DNA of 64,000 bases from CAXTSE01 sp964246985 (GTDB taxonomy: Bacteria; Actinomycetota; Actinomycetes; Actinomycetales; Microbacteriaceae), in NCBI GenBank assembly GCA_964246985.1, contig CAXTSE010000004.1, positions 62,001 through 126,000 of the forward strand, read 5' to 3'. Shown here piece after piece: positions 27,261-35,516 of this stretch (within the stretch, counting starts at the first letter, position 1; every line of letters starts with the position of its first letter). Position numbers and translations under genes: made by a program. Under the pieces are notes generated by a model. That model saw only the letters and a program-made list of their open reading frames with translations. It was not told where the DNA came from and did not search any database.

Positions 27261-28871
27261 TCAGTCGTTCGGGGTGACGCGTCGGATGTTCCACTCGCCG
27301 AAGCTGACGACGACGGTCGAGTTGGCGTAGGCGTCGGCCGCGGTGTCGAGGCCGAGGTAGCGGATGTTGGGTTCGACGCTCGGGCCCTCCACGACCCAGT
27401 CGATGTCGCGCCAACCGCCGGGATGCTCGGTCGCGAAGGCGGTGTCGAGGTCGGCCTTCTCGAGCGCGATCGCCGACCACGGTCCGTCCCAGCCGGCGTC
27501 GTCGAGCTCCTGCCAGAGCGAGAAGGGCACCAGCACGACATCGTCGCGCGACACGTTCTGCTCGACCCAGTCGCGCGCGGCTCGCCAGTCGGCGTTCGCG
27601 TCGGACGTCAGCAGGTCGGCGTCGCGGTCGACCCAGCGGTCGAAGGGAATCGGCACCAGGACCAGCAGGAGCACGAGCGTCGTCAGCACCGGCGCCGTCT
27701 GGCGGGCCGCCGGTACGACGCGCTTGGCGACCCGCATCGACCCCACCCAGAACAGATGCGATCCGACCCCGATCGCGAGGCAGAGGAACGGCAACCCGCC
27801 CACGATGTACATGGCGGGCAGGTAGCCCTGCCCGGCGACGACGGGCACCGCGAACGAGACGATCGCGACCAGGATCCAGCGCGTCCGCCGCGACAGACCG
27901 CAGACGAGAGCGGCGATCGCGCCGGCGACGACGACGAATCCGTCGACGCCCATCCATCCGGTCACGAGCTCGTTGCGACCCGATCCCGCCTCCCAGAGGA
28001 AGCCGGACCCCTCGCGTGAGGCGAACTGGTAGAGGAGCCCGTCGATGAGCGACACGTGGTCGGATCCGGGGACCAGCTCACCGCGCAGCAGAGCGAGGAT
28101 CGGGAAGAAGGCCAGCAGCAGTCCGCCGACCGTGAGGAAGGCGACGATCGAGAATCCTCGCCCGCGCCACGCGGGCCGGTCGATCATGGCCACCAGCAGC
28201 GCCGGGCCGAAGATCGACGCGGTGATCTTGCTGAGCACGGCGACGGCGAAGGCCGCTCCCGCTCCGGCGTGGTGCCAGAGTGCCGTCCGTGGGGACAGGG
28301 CCAGGAAGAACGCCAGCAGCAGCCACGGCATGCCGATGGTGTCGAGGTAGACCTGCCTGCCGAGCTCGAGCGAGAGGGGCGACAGCGCGAACACGGCGCT
28401 GGCGAGCACGGCGAACGGCACCGCGACGTTGAGCCGGCGGCCGATCAGGTAGATCAGCACGGCGTTTGCGATGAAGTAGAGGCCGATCACGGCCCGCATG
28501 GCCGCGATCGCGCTGCCGTCGCCGACGCCGAGCGCACGGGGCACCGCGCTGAGCAGGGCGAGCTGGATCCACCCGAACGGCGGGTGGTCGTACCAGTAGG
28601 TGTACGGAGCGAGCTCGCCCTCCTGGACGGCGATCGCCTGGGCCGAGTAGATGCCCTCGTCGTCCTGGTATGCGGGGGCTCCGGCGAGGTTGGTGAAGGC
28701 GAGGGCGCCGGCACCGACCGCGACAGTCGCGACCGCGATCGCATCCGCGAGGGGGATGCGGTCGAGGAGGCGCCGCAGGTGGCGGCCTGCCGGCTGCTGC
28801 TCCTGAGGCTCGTCGAGGATCAGCGAGCTGTCGAGGGTGCGCGGGGAGAGTGTCGTGGTCATGTCGGTCAC
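27261..28871 (-). CDS. GT39-type (PMT/ArnT-like) membrane glycosyltransferase
   Basis: Polytopic GT-C transferase of about 536 aa. First outer loop has the acidic pair in GAPAYQDDEGIYS, followed by YWYDHPPFGW, both typical of lipid-phosphate-sugar-dependent transferases; about eleven to twelve helices follow, then a soluble C-terminal domain (from about residue 425). GTG 28871 overlaps the stop of the upstream GT2 (GTGA) and has GAGG close by; ATG 28862 is an alternative. It probably moves a sugar from a polyprenyl-phosphate carrier, plausibly made by the adjacent GT2-GtrA protein, to a cell-surface acceptor. Confidence 0.88.
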   Translation of the reverse strand: MTDMTTTLSPRTLDSSLILDEPQEQQPAGRHLRRLLDRIPLADAIAVATVAVGAGALAFTNLAGAPAYQDDEGIYSAQAIAVQEGELAPYTYWYDHPPFGWIQLALLSAVPRALGVGDGSAIAAMRAVIGLYFIANAVLIYLIGRRLNVAVPFAVLASAVFALSPLSLELGRQVYLDTIGMPWLLLAFFLALSPRTALWHHAGAGAAFAVAVLSKITASIFGPALLVAMIDRPAWRGRGFSIVAFLTVGGLLLAFFPILALLRGELVPGSDHVSLIDGLLYQFASREGSGFLWEAGSGRNELVTGWMGVDGFVVVAGAIAALVCGLSRRTRWILVAIVSFAVPVVAGQGYLPAMYIVGGLPFLCLAIGVGSHLFWVGSMRVAKRVVPAARQTAPVLTTLVLLLVLVPIPFDRWVDRDADLLTSDANADWRAARDWVEQNVSRDDVVLVPFSLWQELDDAGWDGPWSAIALEKADLDTAFATEHPGGWRDIDWVVEGPSVEPNIRYLGLDTAADAYANSTVVVSFGEWNIRRVTPND

Positions 28872-30133
28872 CGAGCCTCGAGGTAGCGGAGGTGAGAGCC
28901 CGCGTGCGAGGTCTTCTCCCACTGGAAGTCGCTGCCGATGAACTTCACCACAGCGCGCAGCGCCGAGACGGCGAGCAGCACCTGGTAGACCGGCGCTCCC
29001 ACGATCAGCCGCACGTAGTCGAGGAGTCGGATGCGGTATCCGTGATCCTTGCCGAACTCGTGGAGCATGCAGACCTCCAGCGCGACGAGCGCCAGGGTGG
29101 GGACGAGCGGCAGGAAGGTGAACAGCGTCACCCCCAGCGGGAACTTGGCGAAGATCGCCAGCGCGATCGACAGCGGGATCACCAGGCCCGCGAAGGCCAT
29201 GAAGTGCTGCTGCGTGAGCGTCCACCAGGCGTTCAGCCGCCGGCGGCCCCACGGCAGCATCTTCCAGTCACCCTTGGCGTAGACCTGCATGAAGCCGAGC
29301 GCCCAGCGGGTGCGCTGCCTGACGAGGGCGGGGATCGAGTCCGGCGTCTCCTCGCGGGTCACCAGTGCGGGTGAGTAGGCGACGACGATGCGGCGGCGGA
29401 GTGCCGAGAGGCGCACCCCGAGGTCGCAGTCCTCGGCGAGGCAGTCGCCGTCCCAGCCGCCGACGGCGACGAGCAGCTCGCGACGCACGAAGACCGTGTT
29501 GCCGCCGAGCGGGATGAACCCGCGCTTGGCGTGCGCGTGCAGCCGGGACCGGAACCAGATGAAGTACTCGAGGCAGTTGCGCAGCGCGTACCAGCTGTCG
29601 CGGAAGTTGACGAGCTGCACAGCGCCCTGCACCACATCGGCGTTGCGACGCTGAAAGGCGGCGTCGATGTGGTCGAGCAGCTCGGGTGCGGCGATCGACT
29701 CGGCGTCGAACACGCCGACGATGTCGTTGCGGCACATCGCGAGTGCGGTGTTCAGCTGGCGCGGCTTGTTCTTCACCGGCGAGGTGTCGACGCTCACGCG
29801 CACCCGGCTGCGGTGCCGGCGCGCGAGCTTGCGGGCGATCTTCACGGTCTCGAGGTCGTCGTGGCCGACCGAGATGATCACCTCGACCCCGCCGTGACGC
29901 TGGCTCAGCAGCCGGCCGAGCGTCGCCGCCATGACCTCCTCGGTCTCCTCGCGGCACGGCATGATCAGCGAGAACGTGTGGGACCGCTTGCCGAGCTTGG
30001 GCTCGTAGGCGGTCGCGGCGCGGTTGTCGGCGTTCCACCACGCGTACGTGGCGAGAAAGAGGGTCGAGGTGGAGAGCAGCAGCAGGGCCAGGGTGACCGC
30101 TATGACGGCGACCGAGGCGAGGACTTCGAGCAT
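28868..30133 (-). CDS. Processive family 2 glycosyltransferase (cellulose/hyaluronan synthase-like)
   Basis: Membrane glycosyltransferase of 421 aa. One N-terminal helix (residues ~3-27), GT2 catalytic domain with DVVVFDAES-like (VGVFDAESIA), the LAEDCDLG motif and QRTRW, i.e. the D, DxD-like, ED and QxxRW pattern of polymer synthases; three to four C-terminal helices. No PilZ domain. ATG 30133 is set by GAAGGT about eight bases upstream; the longer frame to 30280 is rejected. It sits beside an excalibur-type protein and a galactose-oxidase-like protein, the arrangement known for CslA and GlxA in Streptomyces, where CslA makes a beta-glycan at hyphal tips. The polymer here is unknown. Confidence 0.88.
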   Translation of the reverse strand: MLEVLASVAVIAVTLALLLLSTSTLFLATYAWWNADNRAATAYEPKLGKRSHTFSLIMPCREETEEVMAATLGRLLSQRHGGVEVIISVGHDDLETVKIARKLARRHRSRVRVSVDTSPVKNKPRQLNTALAMCRNDIVGVFDAESIAAPELLDHIDAAFQRRNADVVQGAVQLVNFRDSWYALRNCLEYFIWFRSRLHAHAKRGFIPLGGNTVFVRRELLVAVGGWDGDCLAEDCDLGVRLSALRRRIVVAYSPALVTREETPDSIPALVRQRTRWALGFMQVYAKGDWKMLPWGRRRLNAWWTLTQQHFMAFAGLVIPLSIALAIFAKFPLGVTLFTFLPLVPTLALVALEVCMLHEFGKDHGYRIRLLDYVRLIVGAPVYQVLLAVSALRAVVKFIGSDFQWEKTSHAGSHLRYLEAR

Positions 30134-30254
30134 GTCGGGGGACCTTCTTCGGGGTTCGGGGGCTGTGGCAGGCAAAGGGGTATCGCGGAAGCGGCATCCG
30201 GGGGGAGCCGCCGGGAGACGGGCGTGGTGAGTGCGGGCGTCGGTTCCGGTGTCG

Positions 30255-30878
30255 TCAGTCCCCTTCTCCGCAGGCGACACCGTCGTCGCTTCGATCGAGC
30301 AGGTAGGGGTCCACGCCGGGCACGCGCACAGCGATGCCCTGCGGGAAGTACTGCAGCAGCTCGCCGCACGTCCACATGTGCGGCATGGTCGACGGGTCGA
30401 TGCCCGCCGCGGTCATGTCGCGCACGTGGGCGGCCATGCTGGGTGGCACGGTCGGCAGGCACTGCCCGGTCGTCCCGTACTCCGTCGCGCAGCCGCCGAG
30501 GGACGTCGACTGGCCGGAGAGGATCGCGTCCGGGGCCACGTCGCCGCGCTCGCCGCCCTGGGTGGTCATGTCGCGCGGCGCGGTGCCGAGCGCGGCAGCC
30601 GCGGCCAGCGTGGCCTCCCCGCTCGTCCCCACGGTCGACGGCACGGCGGCGGACGGGTCGAGCGGGGTGCCGACCTCGAAACCGTCGGATCCGGTGGTCG
30701 GCTCCGTGGTCGCGACCGCGGTGTGGTCGTGACCGGCGGCCTCGCCCTGCCCGAGCGGCTGTCGCGCTCCCGCGACCGGCGTGAAGGCGACCAGTGCGAT
30801 TCCCGCGATCACAGCGAGGACGAGCCCCGCGAGCACCAGCCGCCAGACGGCGGCGCCGGATTCCGTGCGCGCGGTCAC
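30255..30878 (-). CDS. Membrane-anchored/secreted protein with excalibur-like C-terminus
   Basis: Protein of 207 aa. One N-terminal hydrophobic helix (about residues 9-32), a Ser/Thr/Ala-rich linker, then a Cys-containing domain with GGCATEYGTTGQC and MPHMWTCGELLQYFPQG. The last residues, LLDRSDDGVACGEGD, follow the DxDxDGxxCE pattern of excalibur calcium-binding domains. GTG 30878 overlaps the stop of the oxidase gene (GTGA), so the two are coupled. It could hold or modulate the oxidase or its glycan at the wall; this is inference from coupling only. Confidence 0.8.
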   Translation of the reverse strand: MTARTESGAAVWRLVLAGLVLAVIAGIALVAFTPVAGARQPLGQGEAAGHDHTAVATTEPTTGSDGFEVGTPLDPSAAVPSTVGTSGEATLAAAAALGTAPRDMTTQGGERGDVAPDAILSGQSTSLGGCATEYGTTGQCLPTVPPSMAAHVRDMTAAGIDPSTMPHMWTCGELLQYFPQGIAVRVPGVDPYLLDRSDDGVACGEGD

Positions 30879-33481
30879 GAGATCCACACCCAGTCGGCGA
30901 CGCTCGGCACCCCGGCGGCGTCGAGCACCGTGAGCATGTACGGGCCCGGCGGAAGCAGGTTCGGATTCGCGGGCACCTGGGCGGTCCGGGTGCCTCCGGT
31001 TCCGGCGATCGGCAGATCGACGAGCCGGGTGTTGGTGTCCGTCTGGTGGGTGGGCGACATCGGTGACATCAGCGAGGCCGAGACGGCGTTGCCGGTGACG
31101 GTGAGCGGGAACGACTGGCCGTACGTCAGCTGCTCGGCGACCGTGTTCACTGTCGGTCGGGTGCCCTGGTACATGTACGCGGGTGTGTAGATCGAGATCT
31201 TCGACTCGAACGTGTTGTCGACGGGATTCGATCCGAAGACCACGACGCGGCCGTCGGGCAGCAGGGTGGACGTCGAGTGGTAGTTGCGGCCGACCGGGTC
31301 GGGGTTGATCGTCGTCCAGGCGTTGGCCGTCGGGTTGTAGATCGCCGCGGTGAGCACGTTGCCCGATCGATTTCCGGTGGCCCCGTTGGAGGCCAGCACC
31401 GTGCGGTTCGGGAGCGTCACGAGGTTGACGTACATCTTCCCCGCGCCTGGCATGGACGGGCCGGCGGTGTACGTCGGGTTCGCCACCGACAGGTCGATGA
31501 TGTCGACGAGGTTGATCGCGGGATTGTTGCTGTCGGTGTTGCCGCCGCCCACGATCATGACGCGCTGGTCCTGCGCGGGCGGCAGCAGCACCGAGCCCGC
31601 CTGGTCGCGCAGGTCCTTCTGACGGAGGCCCGGCACGTCCCAGATCTGCGCGGTCCTCCAGTTGTAGAGCGAGGCACCGCTGCCGGGGAGGCCGTTGCCG
31701 AACGTGTGGCCCCCGGCGTAGAAGAGCACACCGTCGTCGAGCAGGTACATGTGCGGGTAGGTGCCCCAGAAGCTCCAGGTCTGCGGCACCTGGTTCGCGG
31801 GCAGCCAGCTCATGGTCTGCGAGTCGAACATCTCGGTGAGCACCGTGCCCTCGGCGTTCTCGTTGAGTCCGCCGGCGGCCCAGATGTCGCCGTCGCCCAG
31901 CTTGGTGAGCGTCGGGTACCAGTGCGCCCCCGCCATGTCGGCGAGCGGGTGGAAGGTGTCGTCCTCCGGGTCGAAGTAGTAGCTCTTCTTCGACCCCTTG
32001 AACGTGTTGGGACCCTGGTTCTGGGTCGGGTACGCCTCGGTCCCGCCCGCGAGCAGCACCTTGCCGTCGGGCAGGGTGACATGGCCGACGCAGAACATGT
32101 CGTACGGCGTGGGGATCGCCGTGAACAGGCCCGTCGAAGGATCCCAGACGCTCGCGGTGAATGTCCCCGCCGCGAAGGCGTTGCCGTCGTTGCCGCTCCC
32201 GGCGATCAGGAGGAGGCGGCCGTCGTAGAGCAGGGTCGTGTGCAGGGCGCGGATCGGCATCTGCACGTCGAGGACGCTCCAGCTGCCGATGGCGGCCGGG
32301 TTGCCGGCCGGAGGGGTCGGCGTCGGGGTCGGGGTGGGTATCGGTGGGGCGGTCGCCTTCATCGAGTAGTTGGTCGTGCTGAGGGTGCCGTTGGAGGCGA
32401 GGGAGATGCCGAACGAGATGCGGTCGACCCCGGCTGGGATGGCGGGCAGATCGGCTTTGGCGGTCACCCAGCCCGCGGAGCCCGGAAGGGTCTTCAGCTC
32501 GGTCCAGTAGGACCACCCGGCAGTCGTGTGCTGGAAGGCGGTGAGGCCGTGGGCGGTGCCGGTCGAGCGGTAGTCCACCGAGACGGAGTACTTCTGGCCG
32601 ACGACGACGGCGGGTGCGCATCCGATCGCCTCGGCGGGCAGCAGCTTGACGTCGCCCGACTGATAGCCGGTCACGGCGTAGGTCATCGATCGGGTTCCCG
32701 CGGCGGAGCCCGCGGGTACCGCGGCGCCGATCGACGCGGCGACGTTGCGCGTGCCCCAGCCGGCGGTGAAGAAGCAGTTCGGCGTGGTCGCGCCCGCGGC
32801 GAGAGTGCCGTTGACGATCAGCTCTGCCGAGGCGGGCGTGGTCGGCGTCGGGCTCGGTGTCGGTGTCGCCGGAGGCGTCGTGGGCGTCGGGGTGGGAGCC
32901 GGAGTGCTCGGCGTCGGAGTGGGGGTCGGTGTGCCCGTGTCCTTCGTGTTCGTCAGCGAGTAGTCGTCGGTGACGAGCGTGCCGGACGCGGCGAGCGAGA
33001 TCCCGAAGGTGATGCGGTCGGTTCCGGCGGGGATGGGCGGCGTGACAGCCGACGCCTCCGCCCACGGCGTCGTGGCCGCAAGCGCGCCCAGCTCGCCCCA
33101 GTAGCTCCAGCCGGCAGCTGTGTGGCGGAACACGGTCATCGAGACCGGGGCGGTGGCCTTGTACCAGATGGAGGCCCGGTAGGTCTCGCCGGGCGTGACG
33201 GCAGGGGCGCAGGTCGCGGACTCGGTGGGCAGCAGCTTCCGGTCGCCCGACGCGTAGCCGGCGATCGTCATCGAGACAGCGCGGGCTCCCGTGTGGCCCG
33301 TGACGGCAGACCAGGTGGCCTCGGTGCCCCAGCCCGAGGGCGAGAAGCAGTCCGGCCAGGCCGCACCGGCCTCGAGCGAGGGGTTGGCGACGAGGTTGGC
33401 GGGCGCGGCCGCGACGGGCACGGCGATGCCGATGGCCACCACGAGGGCAGCGACGAGCGGGAACGCGATGCGGGTCTTCAC
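30875..33481 (-). CDS. Secreted galactose/glyoxal oxidase-like copper-radical oxidase (GlxA-like) with two N-terminal beta modules
   Basis: Exported protein of 868 aa. Signal peptide to about residue 33, a first ~150-residue beta-sandwich module, a Pro/Thr-rich linker, a second homologous module (both with a shared WGTE/WGTR start, ATAGWSYW-like middle and RI(T/S)FGISLA end), a second linker, then a Kelch-type oxidase domain (from about 380) and a C-terminal DUF1929 domain. The Cu-radical set is present: Cys464 in MFCVGH, Tyr522 in HWYPT, Tyr734-His735 in RNYHS, His812 in SPTHQTD. An active oxidase is predicted. GTG 33481 with GGGA upstream is favoured over TTG 33505. Confidence 0.9.
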   Translation of the reverse strand: MKTRIAFPLVAALVVAIGIAVPVAAAPANLVANPSLEAGAAWPDCFSPSGWGTEATWSAVTGHTGARAVSMTIAGYASGDRKLLPTESATCAPAVTPGETYRASIWYKATAPVSMTVFRHTAAGWSYWGELGALAATTPWAEASAVTPPIPAGTDRITFGISLAASGTLVTDDYSLTNTKDTGTPTPTPTPSTPAPTPTPTTPPATPTPSPTPTTPASAELIVNGTLAAGATTPNCFFTAGWGTRNVAASIGAAVPAGSAAGTRSMTYAVTGYQSGDVKLLPAEAIGCAPAVVVGQKYSVSVDYRSTGTAHGLTAFQHTTAGWSYWTELKTLPGSAGWVTAKADLPAIPAGVDRISFGISLASNGTLSTTNYSMKATAPPIPTPTPTPTPPAGNPAAIGSWSVLDVQMPIRALHTTLLYDGRLLLIAGSGNDGNAFAAGTFTASVWDPSTGLFTAIPTPYDMFCVGHVTLPDGKVLLAGGTEAYPTQNQGPNTFKGSKKSYYFDPEDDTFHPLADMAGAHWYPTLTKLGDGDIWAAGGLNENAEGTVLTEMFDSQTMSWLPANQVPQTWSFWGTYPHMYLLDDGVLFYAGGHTFGNGLPGSGASLYNWRTAQIWDVPGLRQKDLRDQAGSVLLPPAQDQRVMIVGGGNTDSNNPAINLVDIIDLSVANPTYTAGPSMPGAGKMYVNLVTLPNRTVLASNGATGNRSGNVLTAAIYNPTANAWTTINPDPVGRNYHSTSTLLPDGRVVVFGSNPVDNTFESKISIYTPAYMYQGTRPTVNTVAEQLTYGQSFPLTVTGNAVSASLMSPMSPTHQTDTNTRLVDLPIAGTGGTRTAQVPANPNLLPPGPYMLTVLDAAGVPSVADWVWIS

Positions 33482-33505
33482 GTATTTTCCCAGAGGGGTA
33501 GACAA

Positions 33506-34165
33506 GGGCTCGGGCAGAGTTCTGGCCAGGGGCCAGGCACAGGTGCTCGGTCCGTCGGATTCGGGGTCAGACAGGCGAGAAGCCGCAGGGTTCGCAGCGA
33601 GAGGCGGGTTTCAGCAGTGCGGGGGAGCGCTGGTGTCGCGGGGGGATGCTGGTGAGGCGGGAACGGGGTGTGCGGGAGGCTGTGATGCGGGGGCGAGTCG
33701 GGTGAGGCGGGTTCGGCACCGGGTTCGACCGGGCCGTTGCGGCGAGAGTAACCCCATCGAGCGCCGCGAGTGAAGTGCGATCTCGAGGACCGGCCTCGGG
33801 TGGACGAGGTCGGCGACCGTCTCCGATCACGTCGGCGCGTGTGCTCGACCCGCGGGAGGGTTTCGTCTGATCCGACGATCCGTCAGGGCACTGAAACCCC
33901 TGATCAGAGGCATCTCGAACCGTCGACGGCGTCCGAGCACAAATCATGCTCATGAATCGAACCGCGACGATACGCCTACCGCGCGAATCGTCCAGAATGC
34001 GCCGCACAGACTCAGCGATATTTAATGTTCAAGAAACATTGTCGTCACGCCGCGGTCACCGTACGGGGGACACCCGGGTGGCAGGCGTGTCACCGGCCGC
34101 CTCGGTTAGACTTCCCGAGCGCCTGTCTCAGCGGCGCCTCTAGCTGAATATCGGAAGGCCCCACC
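33506..34165. other. 660-bp gene-free region between the oxidase and nusA
   Basis: No convincing coding sequence is seen. The only sizeable frame (minus, 33567-34007) is Arg/Pro/Ser-rich without recognisable motifs. The right half (33930-34045) is more AT-rich than the surroundings and carries small palindromes: TCATG-CT-CATGA at 33944-33955 and AATGTT-N5-AACATT at 34024-34040. It must hold the divergent promoters of the glycan locus and the nusA operon. The rimP gene usually found here is absent. Confidence 0.6.
34024..34040. promoter_or_regulatory. Inverted repeat, possible operator
   Basis: AATGTT and AACATT separated by five bases in an AT-rich patch about 125 bp before nusA and 540 bp before the oxidase gene. 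The form suits a dimeric repressor or a promoter-proximal element; no regulator is identified. Confidence 0.35.
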
Positions 34166-35146
34166 ATGGACATCGACCTCACCATGCTGCGGCTCATGGA
34201 ACGTGAGCGCGAGATCCCCTTCGAGGAGCTCGTGGGCATCATCGAGCAGGCCATTCTGACGGCCTATCTCAAGCACACGGATCAGACTTCGGAGGACGGC
34301 GCCCGCGTCGAGCTCGACCGCAAGACCGGCCACGTGACCGTCTTCGTGCCCGAGCTCGACGGCGACGGCGAGAAGATCGGCGAGGCTGTCGACAGCCCTG
34401 ACGACTTCGGTCGCATCTCCGCCTTCGCGGCCAAGCAGGTCATCAATCAGCGGCTCCGCGACATCGGCGACGACAAGGTGCTGGGCGAGTTCCGCGGTCG
34501 CGAGGGCGACATCGTCGCCGGCGTCATCCAGCAGGGGCCCAACCCGCGCATGATCCACATCGACCTGGGCACCGTCGAGGCGATCCTGCCGCCGGAGGAG
34601 CAGGTTCCCGGCGAGGTGTACGCGCACGGCACCCGGATCCGCGTCTACGTCACCAGCGTGAGCAAGGGCCTCAAGGGACCGTCCATCACGGTCAGCCGCA
34701 CGCATCCGGGCCTCGTCCGCCGGCTGTTCTCGCTCGAGGTGCCCGAGATCGCGTCGGGCATCGTCGAGATCACATCGCTCGCCCGCGAGGCCGGCCACCG
34801 CACCAAGATCGCGGTGCGCGCGACCCAGCCGGGCATCAATGCCAAGGGCGCCTGCATCGGCGAGCTCGGCCAGCGCGTGCGCGCTGTCACCGCCGAGCTC
34901 AACGGCGAGAAGATCGACATCGTCGACCACTCCGACGACCTCGCGACCTTCGTGTCGCACGCGCTCTCGCCCGCCAAGGTGAGCAGCGCGTTCGTCGTCG
35001 ACGAGACGCTCAAGGCCGTCCGGGCACTCGTCCCCGACTACCAGCTCTCGCTGGCGATCGGCAAGGAGGGGCAGAACGCCCGCCTCGCCGCCAAGCTCAC
35101 CGGCGCGCGCATCGACATCCAGCCCGATTCGGTGATGGAAGACTGA
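34166..35146 (+). CDS. nusA: Transcription termination/antitermination factor NusA
   Basis: RNA-polymerase-associated elongation factor, 326 aa, the usual short actinobacterial length without the C-terminal acidic repeats of E. coli. Order: N-terminal RNAP-binding domain (FEELVGIIEQAILTAY), S1 domain (residues ~105-185, GDIVAGVIQQG), then two KH domains (SRTHPGLVRRLFSLEVPEI; LAIGKEGQNARLAAKLTG). GGAAGG precedes ATG 34166. First gene of nusA-ylxR-infB-rbfA. Confidence 0.96.
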   Translation: MDIDLTMLRLMEREREIPFEELVGIIEQAILTAYLKHTDQTSEDGARVELDRKTGHVTVFVPELDGDGEKIGEAVDSPDDFGRISAFAAKQVINQRLRDIGDDKVLGEFRGREGDIVAGVIQQGPNPRMIHIDLGTVEAILPPEEQVPGEVYAHGTRIRVYVTSVSKGLKGPSITVSRTHPGLVRRLFSLEVPEIASGIVEITSLAREAGHRTKIAVRATQPGINAKGACIGELGQRVRAVTAELNGEKIDIVDHSDDLATFVSHALSPAKVSSAFVVDETLKAVRALVPDYQLSLAIGKEGQNARLAAKLTGARIDIQPDSVMED

Positions 35147-35166
35147 TCGTCCCCATCAGGAGTACG

Positions 35167-35442
35167 ATGGAACCCGTCAGAACCTGCCTGGGCTGCCGTC
35201 AGCGCGCTCCCCGGTCCTCACTCGTGAGGGTCGTCGCGCACGATGGCCGGGCTGTGGCGGATGCCGCAGGCCGACTTCCGGGCAGGGGCGCGTGGGTGCA
35301 TCCGGTCTCCGGGTGCGTCGACACCGCGATCCAGCGCAAGGCCTTCGGTCGGGCGCTCAAGATCCTCGGGCTCGATACCGCAGACCTTCCGACCTCCATC
35401 CCACCATCAACGACAAGGGCTGATCGGCCAATGGACAACTAA
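35167..35442 (+). CDS. ylxR: YlxR family RNA-binding protein (DUF448)
   Basis: Small protein of 91 aa with the family start RTCLGCRQRAPRSSLVRVV, the GRGAWVHP motif near residue 40 and a charged C-terminal helix (FGRALKILGL). Proteins of this family have been linked to RNase P or transcription. Lies 20 bp after nusA and 74 bp before infB, its usual place. Confidence 0.92.
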   Translation: MEPVRTCLGCRQRAPRSSLVRVVAHDGRAVADAAGRLPGRGAWVHPVSGCVDTAIQRKAFGRALKILGLDTADLPTSIPPSTTRADRPMDN

Positions 35443-35516
35443 TGAGCGACTCGGAATGAGTTCCCTCAACGCTTGATGTCCGCTCCTGCACGGGGTGGAC
35501 CCCGAACAGGAGAATT

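Noticed and set aside
33567..34007. Minus-strand 146-aa open frame in the gene-free region
   Set aside because: Arg/Pro/Ser-rich without motif, no ribosome binding site, unlike codon use of its neighbours; looks like chance in GC-rich DNA.
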